Below, one piece after another: positions 14,851-21,066 of a stretch of 22,409 bases of DNA; the stretch's first letter is position 1; each line of letters begins with the position of its first letter. The DNA lies in the NCBI GenBank assembly GCA_030606165.1, contig JAUWGZ010000011.1, forward strand, positions 1 through 22,409, read 5' to 3'. The notes under the pieces were generated by a model. The model did no database searches. It was not told the origin of the DNA and was given only the letters and a program-made list of their open reading frames with translations. The stretch is from Dehalococcoidia bacterium. GTDB taxonomy: Bacteria; Chloroflexota; Dehalococcoidia; GIF9; AB-539-J10. The translations under genes and the position numbers were made by a program.

Positions 14851-15507
14851 ATGTATATCGTAATAGCAGGCTTAAGTGATATAGGGAAGAATTTGGCGGA
14901 ACTCCTCGTTAAAGAAGGGAATGAAGTGGCGTGTATAGACCGGGACCCTGTGAGATGCGCTACAATAGCAGAGGGTTCCGACGTGATGGTAATCACGGGA
15001 GATGCTGGCCAGAAGTCCACCCTCGAAGAGGCAAGAGTCAAGAATGCCCATGCCTTTGTGGCCGCAGCTGGCGATGACTCGGAGAATTTAATGCTTTGCA
15101 TGATGGCCAAGGAAATTGGGGTGAAAACGGTGATTTCTCTTGTAGATGAAGCAGAGCATACAGAAACCTTCAGGCAGGCTGGGATTAATTTACAAGTTAA
15201 CCCAGACATGGTAGCAGCCAAGCACATCTATCGCCTAATTTCACAGCCTTATGTGAAGGACTTTCTCTCTTTCGAGATGGCGGAGATCTTCGAAATAGAG
15301 ATTGAGGAGGGCATGAAATGTGTCAGGCAAAGTGTTTCTAGGCTAGCAACCCCAAACGGTGTAAAGGTCCTCGTGGTACAAAGAGGGGGAAAATATCTGG
15401 ATGCGGATAAAGAGATACAGCCTAAAGATTGGCTGACTCTCATTGTGAATCGGGAATCTACCAAAAAGGGGACCGAATTTATGAATAGATGGTTCGCCAA
15501 AGGGTAA
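14851..15507 (+). CDS. trkA: TrkA-like RCK regulatory subunit of K+ uptake
   Basis: A 218-residue cytosolic protein with an RCK_N Rossmann domain (1 to about 130) and an RCK_C domain (about 135-215). It is a single RCK unit like KtrA rather than the doubled E. coli TrkA. Such proteins form rings under the TrkH/KtrB channel and gate it through bound nucleotide. The dinucleotide loop is GLSDIG (7-12) instead of the usual GxGxxG, with the acidic strand end CIDRD at 28-32 retained. The ATG has GAAGAGA before it. It overlaps the channel gene by 19 bases, firm evidence that the two are one unit. Confidence 0.92.
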   Translation: MYIVIAGLSDIGKNLAELLVKEGNEVACIDRDPVRCATIAEGSDVMVITGDAGQKSTLEEARVKNAHAFVAAAGDDSENLMLCMMAKEIGVKTVISLVDEAEHTETFRQAGINLQVNPDMVAAKHIYRLISQPYVKDFLSFEMAEIFEIEIEEGMKCVRQSVSRLATPNGVKVLVVQRGGKYLDADKEIQPKDWLTLIVNRESTKKGTEFMNRWFAKG

Positions 15508-16910
15508 GATTAACCCTACACATCATTGGCTCATTCCTAAAATACTTCGCCTTAGCCTATATCGTTCCTCTGGTAACCGCTCTTTACTATGGCGAGGATT
15601 GGCGGATTTTCTTATATTCGCTATTAGTCACTTTAACTATCGGGCTACTTCTCGAATTTGGTTTTAGAACCACCAAGGTTATAGAGCGTGCCGATGGTTT
15701 TACCATAGTGGCCTTCACCTGGCTTCTCATTCCCCTCATCGGCACACTCCCTTATGTATTTCTGGGATTGGGTTTTCTCGATGCCTTTTTCGAGACCATG
15801 TCAGGCTTCACTACCACCGGGGCTACCATACTAAAGGTGGTAGAAGAATTACCCAAGAGCGCTCTCTTATGGCGTAGCCTTACTCAATGGTTGGGTGGGA
15901 TGGGGGTGATTCTTCTCTTTATTTCTATCTTGCCCAGACTGGGGGTAGGAGGCTCTCAGCTCTTTGACCGGGAGTTTCCCGGACCATTACCCGAAAGGCT
16001 GCGTCCTAGATTCAGAACCACAGCAAGGCTTCTCTGGACGATTTACGTAGGTTTGACTGCCGCTCAGATAGCGCTCCTTCATTTTATGGCCAGGCTTGAG
16101 CTCTTTGACTCGATTTGTATCTCCTTCGCAACTATACCTACTGGCGGATTTACCCCCACCACAGCAAGTATTGGAGCCTACGGTAATCCCCTGGCAGAAT
16201 ACATAATCATGGCCTTTATGTTCCTGGCAGGCATGAGCTTCATAACTCACTATCAGTTTTTGCGGGGAAACTGGAAAGCAATTAAAGGAGAGGAATTCAG
16301 ACTTTACTTGATTATTCTGGCGGTCGCCATCTTTTTATTAATACTTTCGCAAGGCTTTAACTCATATAGAGAGGGAATGTTTCAGGCAATCTCAATCATG
16401 ACTACCACAGGCTTTGTCACTGCTGATTTCAGCGCCTGGCACTCTGGCGCCAGAATAGTGCTTCTGGCTTTGATGTTCATCGGAGCCTGTGGTGGCTCTA
16501 CTGGTGGGGCAATAAAAGTGGTACGGGTTTTAACCCTGATAAAACATACGAGAGTAATGATGAGGAAAGCTATTTTCCCGAAAGCTGTGATTCCGGTTAA
16601 ACTTAACCAAAAACCCCTCCCAGAAGGAATAATTCGGGATATAATCTCTTTCCTCTTTCTCTATATTCTTGTTGCTATTGCAGCTTCGGTAGTGCTTTGT
16701 TTCCTGGGGGTGAATTTAGAGACAGCAATTTCAGCAGTAGCCGCTACTCTGGGGAATGTGGGGCCTGGTTTAGGTGGAGTGGGTCCCGGTTTGAATTATG
16801 CCTTGCTTCCTGGGGCAGCCAAGTTCATCTTGATTATCTGCATGTGGTTGGGGCGGTTAGAATTATTTACCGTCATTATGATATTTTCTCCTCGCTTTTG
16901 GAAAGGTTAA
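15489..16910 (+). CDS. trkH: TrkH/KtrB-like K+ transporter channel subunit
   Basis: A 473-residue membrane protein made of four M1-P-M2 repeats. The four selectivity-filter loops are visible: TTTGA (108-112), TIPTGGF (215-221), TTTGF (305-309) and TLGNVGPG (420-427). WLGGMGVILL (134-143) is the family signature after the first repeat, and GGSTGGAIKVVR (335-346) is the conserved gate-loop segment. It imports K+ driven by membrane potential, possibly with Na+ or H+, under control of the overlapping RCK gene. TrkH and KtrB are close relatives. The single-RCK partner is more Ktr-like, while the length and filter sequences suit TrkH, so the symbol is a class label. Confidence 0.94.
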   Translation: MVRQRVRLTLHIIGSFLKYFALAYIVPLVTALYYGEDWRIFLYSLLVTLTIGLLLEFGFRTTKVIERADGFTIVAFTWLLIPLIGTLPYVFLGLGFLDAFFETMSGFTTTGATILKVVEELPKSALLWRSLTQWLGGMGVILLFISILPRLGVGGSQLFDREFPGPLPERLRPRFRTTARLLWTIYVGLTAAQIALLHFMARLELFDSICISFATIPTGGFTPTTASIGAYGNPLAEYIIMAFMFLAGMSFITHYQFLRGNWKAIKGEEFRLYLIILAVAIFLLILSQGFNSYREGMFQAISIMTTTGFVTADFSAWHSGARIVLLALMFIGACGGSTGGAIKVVRVLTLIKHTRVMMRKAIFPKAVIPVKLNQKPLPEGIIRDIISFLFLYILVAIAASVVLCFLGVNLETAISAVAATLGNVGPGLGGVGPGLNYALLPGAAKFILIICMWLGRLELFTVIMIFSPRFWKG

Positions 16911-16964
16911 TCAAGCTACAGTAGAAGTTCAAAGAAGGTTTGGGCTATACTTTGCAATAAGTTT

Positions 16965-17780
16965 ATGGTCAAGGTTGCTTTTCAAGGAGAAAGAGGTGCT
17001 TTCAGCGAGGATGCTGCGGCAAAGCTTTTTGGTGGGGACATCGATTTTCTGCCGTGTGTCCGGCTGAAAGAGGTTTTTGAACTTGTGTCGCAGGATAAGG
17101 TTGAATTTGGGGTAGTCCCCCTGGAGAACTCTCAAGCCGGCAGTATCAACGAGACCTACGATTTGTTATTGGAGTATTCCCTAAATATATTTGCTGAAGT
17201 TATTCTTAAAGTAAGCCATTGCCTGATGGCTTTGCCGGGAGAAACACTGGCTGGTATAACAACGATTTACTCCCATCCTCAAGCCTTGGCTCAATGTGCG
17301 GAATTTTTAAGCAAACTGAATGTCGAAATTATGTCCAGCTATGATACCGCAGGCAGTGCCAAAATGATAAAAGAGAAAAGGTTGAGAAATTGTGCCGCCA
17401 TAGCTAGCAAAAGAGCTGCCGATATTTATAGGCTGGAGATTCTGGCACCGGAGATTGAGACGAATATCAACAACTATACCAGATTTGTGGCTATCTCCAA
17501 GCAGAAAGCTAAACCCGCGCAGAAAAACAAAACCTCTCTTGTTTTTGCTGCCGAGCATAAGCCTGGCTCTTTATACAGAATTTTGGGTATCTTCGCCACG
17601 AAGAATATAAATCTAACAAAATTGGAGTCGAGACCGAGCCGAACTAAGCCCTGGGAATATGTTTTTTATGCTGATTTCGAGGGTCATTTAGATGGCGATG
17701 TTTACCAGGAAGCTGTGAGAGAGTTACAGAAAGAGACTACTGTCATTAAAATACTTGGTTCCTATCCTCAAGCTACCTGA
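16965..17780 (+). CDS. pheA: prephenate dehydratase
   Basis: A 271-residue monofunctional enzyme that converts prephenate to phenylpyruvate for phenylalanine synthesis. The catalytic domain (1-180) has VAFQGERGAFSEDAA, PLENSQAGSINETYD and NNYTRF (TRF at 172-174, the essential Thr motif). The C-terminal ACT domain (about 190-271) has KPGSLYRIL and ESRPSR (221-226), the phenylalanine-binding loop, so feedback inhibition by phenylalanine is expected. No chorismate mutase domain is fused. It lies 54 bases after trkH and may be on its transcript. A TATACT at 16946 could be a local -10 box but has no convincing -35. It converges with the exchanger gene with eight bases between stops. Confidence 0.96.
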   Translation: MVKVAFQGERGAFSEDAAAKLFGGDIDFLPCVRLKEVFELVSQDKVEFGVVPLENSQAGSINETYDLLLEYSLNIFAEVILKVSHCLMALPGETLAGITTIYSHPQALAQCAEFLSKLNVEIMSSYDTAGSAKMIKEKRLRNCAAIASKRAADIYRLEILAPEIETNINNYTRFVAISKQKAKPAQKNKTSLVFAAEHKPGSLYRILGIFATKNINLTKLESRPSRTKPWEYVFYADFEGHLDGDVYQEAVRELQKETTVIKILGSYPQAT

Positions 17781-17788
17781 AGCTCTAT

Positions 17789-18733
17789 TCATAATACTGT
17801 GTAACTCAAAATCCAATAGGAAATGTAGATCAAGGCTAGGGGAACAGCCTCCAGCCTTCTCACCTTGCCTCTGAGTAAAAATAACCCAACTAAAAGCGTT
17901 GTTGCGAAAAGGTAAGGCCAATAGAATGAGATGACACTACTCTCGACCGAGAAACTTCTGGTGAGAGCTAGCAAGCCAACGTTCCCTGTGGAGAAAAAGA
18001 TTAAGCTTCCCACTATGTTGCCCAAGGCTATATTTACTCTGCCCTTTCTTATTGGCGCTACTACAAGCAATACCTCCTCCAAGGACATTACCAAGCCAAC
18101 TATCGTCATTCCAAAGATTGTCTCATTAAGTCCAAATCCTTTAACAATGCCCCTTGCCCCCCAAACAGCAAGTTCTGAGCCCAAAATTATTCCTAGAGTG
18201 AAAGCAACCATGAGCGCGGGATAGAGCCACTTTCTCCTTCCTATTCCCTCTGCGGCCTCCTCCACCTCGTGGTCCCTGAGGTACTCTGCAGCCTTTTCTT
18301 TCCTGTAGATATAGAAGATTATCAGCCCGAAGGCTGTCAGTAGTCCCGCTCCTTCGATCCTCGTCAGTGCTCCATCTATGAGACATCCAAGCAGGATTAA
18401 AGGGGAAACCATCATCAGGATAAGGTAGACTTTGGGCACCTTAGCTTCAAAGGGTGTAAGGAATCCTGCCAGGGCTATGGATCCGCCCATAAGGAATAGA
18501 GCCGAGCCCATTGCAGAGCCTATAGCAACTCCGGGAAGGTTTGCCACAACTGAGGCTATGCCAAATGCCCAGTTCTCAAAGTCCATTCCGGCAAAAATAA
18601 CGGCAAGAATAAAGGTCGAAACACCCAGCACTAGGGCAGATTTGGTTAAATTTTCTATGAATTTTTCTACGCTATAAATTAATAGCGCTATGCCTCCAAG
18701 GAACATCAGGATGGGGATAATAAGCTCAGTCAT
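17789..18733 (-). CDS. sodium/calcium exchanger family (CaCA) membrane protein
   Basis: A 314-residue membrane protein with about ten helices and the two inverted alpha-repeats of the Ca2+:cation antiporter family. They are AGMDFENWAFGIASVVANLP with GSAMGSALF (about 47-82), and TIVGLVMSLEEVLLVVAP with GNIVGSLIF (about 206-242). The second repeat keeps the SLEE ion-binding acids. The first has MDFEN where the family usually has a T-x-x-PE-type motif, so ion selectivity may differ from plain Na+/Ca2+ exchange. A basic cytosolic loop (about 143-168) separates the halves. Its ATG overlaps the stop of the PadR-family gene (ATGA), so it is co-transcribed with and probably regulated by that repressor. 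The transported ion cannot be read from the sequence. Confidence 0.85.
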   Translation of the reverse strand: MTELIIPILMFLGGIALLIYSVEKFIENLTKSALVLGVSTFILAVIFAGMDFENWAFGIASVVANLPGVAIGSAMGSALFLMGGSIALAGFLTPFEAKVPKVYLILMMVSPLILLGCLIDGALTRIEGAGLLTAFGLIIFYIYRKEKAAEYLRDHEVEEAAEGIGRRKWLYPALMVAFTLGIILGSELAVWGARGIVKGFGLNETIFGMTIVGLVMSLEEVLLVVAPIRKGRVNIALGNIVGSLIFFSTGNVGLLALTRSFSVESSVISFYWPYLFATTLLVGLFLLRGKVRRLEAVPLALIYISYWILSYTVL

Positions 18734-19026
18734 TCGAATACTTCCGCTACTAGCTCTCTTATCTTTGGCTTTACTTCTTCAAGTATTTTGCTTCCTTGGG
18801 GAGTTATTTCGTAGTATTTCCTTTTCTTTCCTTGCACGATTTGGCTATGACTTCTTAGAAACCCTTTTTCCTCCAATTCATGAAGAATTGGATATAAAGT
18901 TCCCGGAGTTAGTTTGTAGCCATGCCTTTCTAATTCCTCCATGATCCAGGCTCCATAAATTGGCCCAACCTTAGCGTGGTAGAGAATATGGATTCTTATA
19001 AAACCAAGTACAAAGTCCTGGAGCAT
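18730..19026 (-). CDS. PadR-family transcriptional repressor
   Basis: A 98-residue winged-helix protein of the PadR family: FVLGFIRIHILYHA, then GPIYGAWIMEELERHGYKLT and PGTLYPILHELEEKGFLRS, the diagnostic recognition helix. After it come the wing (GKKRKYYEITPQG) and a short C-terminal dimer helix. It is the short subfamily, in which the ligand is often unknown. It is the first gene of a two-gene operon with the CaCA exchanger. A palindrome placed at the predicted transcription start suggests self-repression and control of the exchanger. The signal sensed is not evident. Confidence 0.93.
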   Translation of the reverse strand: MLQDFVLGFIRIHILYHAKVGPIYGAWIMEELERHGYKLTPGTLYPILHELEEKGFLRSHSQIVQGKKRKYYEITPQGSKILEEVKPKIRELVAEVFE

Positions 19027-19028
19027 TT

Positions 19029-19056
19029 TATCGAATTACAATATCGGATTTCGATA
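19029..19056 (-). promoter_or_regulatory. candidate PadR operator (TATCG half-sites)
   Basis: Positions 19042-19056 read TATCGGA-T-TTCGATA, a 7-1-7 palindrome with one mismatch. A further half-site TATCGAA lies at 19029-19035, 13 bases away. The palindrome falls directly after the -10 box of the padR promoter, over the predicted start, where a bound repressor would block transcription. Confidence 0.55.
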
Positions 19057-19059
19057 CTA

Positions 19060-19088
19060 ATTTTAGATGGTTTATAAATTTTTGCCAA
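19060..19088 (-). promoter_or_regulatory. sigma70-type promoter of the padR-exchanger operon
   Basis: On the minus strand TTGGCA (19088-19083) and TAAAAT (19065-19060) are separated by 17 bases. The predicted start near 19053 lies inside the candidate operator and gives a leader of about 27 bases with no visible ribosome site. Confidence 0.6.
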
Positions 19089-19120
19089 GAGGGAATAAAT
19101 TTGGCAGGCTGGCAACCATG

Positions 19121-19594
19121 CTATAGTTTTGCTCTTAGCTTGCGGTATGTGGCAGTCAGGGCTTCCGATAAGACTTTGGTATCAGACAACACCGGCATGA
19201 AGTTAGTATCGCCTTGCCACCTGGGGACTATATGGGTGTGGAGGTGCTCCGCTATCCCGGCTCCAGCAACTTTGCCCACATTTAAGCCGATATTGAAGCC
19301 GGCTGGCTTCATTACCTCTTTTAGAAGTTCTAAGCCTTTTTTGATAATGTCAAAGTGCTCCTTAGCTTCTGCATCCTTTAAATCCTGTAAATTTGCTATA
19401 TGTCGATAGGGAGCGACCATTAAATGCCCTGGATTATAGGGGAAGGCGTTCAGGATTATGAAATTGTGTTGGCCACGATAAAGGATAAAATTCGCCTCAT
19501 CGCTATTTTCCCGGGGTTTCTGGCACAAAATACAGCCGTCTTCCGTGGCTCTTTGTATATATTCTATTCGCCATGGTGCCCAAAGCTCTTCCAT
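19121..19594 (-). CDS. HIT-family nucleotide hydrolase/phosphorylase
   Basis: A 157-residue protein with the histidine triad HLHTHIVPRW (HLHTH at 117-121 from this start), whose middle His is the nucleophile on nucleoside phosphates. The N-terminal LWAPWRIEYIQ and the pair CILC are typical of the Ap4A phosphorylase/AMP-hydrolase branch of HIT proteins, so a role in clearing dinucleoside polyphosphates or nucleotidyl adducts is likely; the exact substrate cannot be told. I chose ATG 19594 over ATG 19603. The family usually begins about seven residues before WAPW, and the upstream promoter's -10 box directly abuts the 19603 ATG. The gene is divergent from ffh. Confidence 0.92.
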   Translation of the reverse strand: MEELWAPWRIEYIQRATEDGCILCQKPRENSDEANFILYRGQHNFIILNAFPYNPGHLMVAPYRHIANLQDLKDAEAKEHFDIIKKGLELLKEVMKPAGFNIGLNVGKVAGAGIAEHLHTHIVPRWQGDTNFMPVLSDTKVLSEALTATYRKLRAKL

Positions 19595-19603
19595 TAAACC
19601 CAT

Positions 19604-19632
19604 ATATTATGATGATTCTGGGTTAAGTGCAA
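19604..19632 (-). promoter_or_regulatory. sigma70-type promoter of the HIT gene
   Basis: On the minus strand TTGCAC (19632-19627) and TAATAT (19609-19604) are separated by 17 bases. The -10 box abuts the ATG at 19603, and the expected start falls within about three bases of the ATG at 19594, so a leaderless or nearly leaderless mRNA is predicted. Confidence 0.55.
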
Positions 19633-19679
19633 TAGGATTCTTAATTTGAGATGAAAAATCCTGGACATGGCAAAACGAG

Positions 19680-19709
19680 TTGACTATGGTATTTAGCTAA
19701 GAATAAAAT
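19680..19709 (+). promoter_or_regulatory. sigma70-type promoter of ffh
   Basis: TTGACT (19680-19685) and TAAAAT (19704-19709) are separated by 18 bases. The predicted start near 19716 leaves about eight bases before the ffh ATG, again a very short leader. Confidence 0.5.
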
Positions 19710-19723
19710 ACTTCGGGGTTAAT

Positions 19724-21064
19724 ATGCTTGAAGTCTTGACCCAAAAGTTGACTGCTGTATTTGCTAAGCTTGGCAGGAAAGGCAAGCTTAGCGAAGGGGA
19801 CATCGACGATGCTTTACGCCAGGTACGGCTGGCGCTTTTGGAAGCAGATGTAAATTTTAAGGTGGTCCAAGAATTCTTGCCCAAGGTGCGAGAGCGTGCT
19901 CTTGGCTCCGAAGTCTTGCGTAGCTTAACACCAGCCCAGCAGATTATCAAAATTGTCAATGAAGAATTAATTGCTATCTTAGGTGGAGAGCCTAGCCGTT
20001 TAGCTTCGGTTACTGACTTACCAGCGGTCGCTTTGCTTGTAGGATTGCAGGGCTCCGGTAAGACCACTACGGCGGTGAAGCTAGCTGTTCAGCTTAAACA
20101 TCTAGGGCAGCGTCCTTTATTAGTAGCTGCTGATACTCGCCGACCTGCTGCTATTGAACAACTCCAATTACTGGGTGAGCAACACGATATTCCCGTATAT
20201 AGTGAAGATGCTAACGTAGCATCAACAACAATTTGCCAGCATGCTCTAAAGCAAGCTAAAGAAAGGGGATCGACCTGGGTTATAGTAGATACTCAGGGAC
20301 GCCTGCATATTGACGAAGCCATGATGAAGGAATTGGCTGATATTAAATCCCTAGTACAGCCTTCAGAGGTATTGCTTACGGTAGACGCTATGATTGGGCA
20401 GGATGCCGTAAGGGTGGCTCAAGAATTCCACAGTCGAATCAAGCTCACGGGACTCATCCTGGCGAAGATGGATGGAGATGCCCGAGGTGGAGCTGCTCTT
20501 TCTATTAGATTTGTTACCGGGGTGCCCATAAAATACCTGGGCACTGGTGAGAAGATGGATGCCTTGGAAGTATTTTATCCCGACCGTCTGGCGTCTCGCA
20601 TTTTGGGTATGGGAGATATGCTCACTTTCATTGAGAGAGCTGAGACAACCTTTGACCAGCAACAAGCCAAAAATTGGGAAAGAAAAATGCGCACCGGGGA
20701 GTTTGACCTTGAGGACCTCCTCAGTCAAATGCGTCAAATTCACAGGATGGGTTCTTTAGGGGGACTGGTTGAAATGATACCGGGTTTCTCCAAATTCGCT
20801 TCTCATTTGCCAGATGTCGAAGGGGAGAAACAGTTAAAAAAGGTAGAAGCTATTATCCTGTCTATGACTTGCGAGGAAAGGCGTAATCCAGCCATTGTCG
20901 ATGGCAGACGGCGAAGCCGTATTGCTCGAGGAAGCGGCACCACATCCAAAGATGTTAATCAACTTCTTAATCAGTTTCGTGAGATACAAAAGTTGACTAA
21001 GTCACTAACGCGAGGCAAGTTACCTAAAAAGATGGGTACTATGTTTGACATTCCCTTAAGGTGA
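19724..21064 (+). CDS. ffh: signal recognition particle protein Ffh (SRP54)
   Basis: A 446-residue GTPase that, with SRP RNA, delivers ribosomes making membrane proteins to FtsY. It has an N domain (1 to about 90), a G domain with P-loop GLQGSGKTT (107-115), DTRRPAAIEQL (137-147), DTQGR (189-193) and AKMDGDARGG (247-256), then an M domain (about 300-446) with MGSLGGLVEMIPG and the RNA-binding SRIARGSGTT segment. Two GTPase motifs differ from the usual forms: DTQGR instead of DTAGR and AKMDGD instead of TKLDGD. The core Lys and Asp are kept, so activity is still expected. The stop is only two bases from that of the convergent sigma factor gene. Confidence 0.96.
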   Translation: MLEVLTQKLTAVFAKLGRKGKLSEGDIDDALRQVRLALLEADVNFKVVQEFLPKVRERALGSEVLRSLTPAQQIIKIVNEELIAILGGEPSRLASVTDLPAVALLVGLQGSGKTTTAVKLAVQLKHLGQRPLLVAADTRRPAAIEQLQLLGEQHDIPVYSEDANVASTTICQHALKQAKERGSTWVIVDTQGRLHIDEAMMKELADIKSLVQPSEVLLTVDAMIGQDAVRVAQEFHSRIKLTGLILAKMDGDARGGAALSIRFVTGVPIKYLGTGEKMDALEVFYPDRLASRILGMGDMLTFIERAETTFDQQQAKNWERKMRTGEFDLEDLLSQMRQIHRMGSLGGLVEMIPGFSKFASHLPDVEGEKQLKKVEAIILSMTCEERRNPAIVDGRRRSRIARGSGTTSKDVNQLLNQFREIQKLTKSLTRGKLPKKMGTMFDIPLR

Positions 21065-21066
21065 AA

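Noticed and set aside
16946..16951. TATACT as the -10 box of a pheA promoter
   Set aside because: No -35 box at a proper distance; pheA may be read through from trkH.
19083..19106. TGCCAA...TTGGCA inverted repeat as terminator of the HIT gene
   Set aside because: A six-base stem with a 12-base loop and no T-run; the left arm is simply the -35 box of the padR promoter.
21065..21066. Bidirectional terminator between ffh and rpoD
   Set aside because: Only two bases separate the stop codons, so any terminator would have to lie within the opposite gene, and none is evident.
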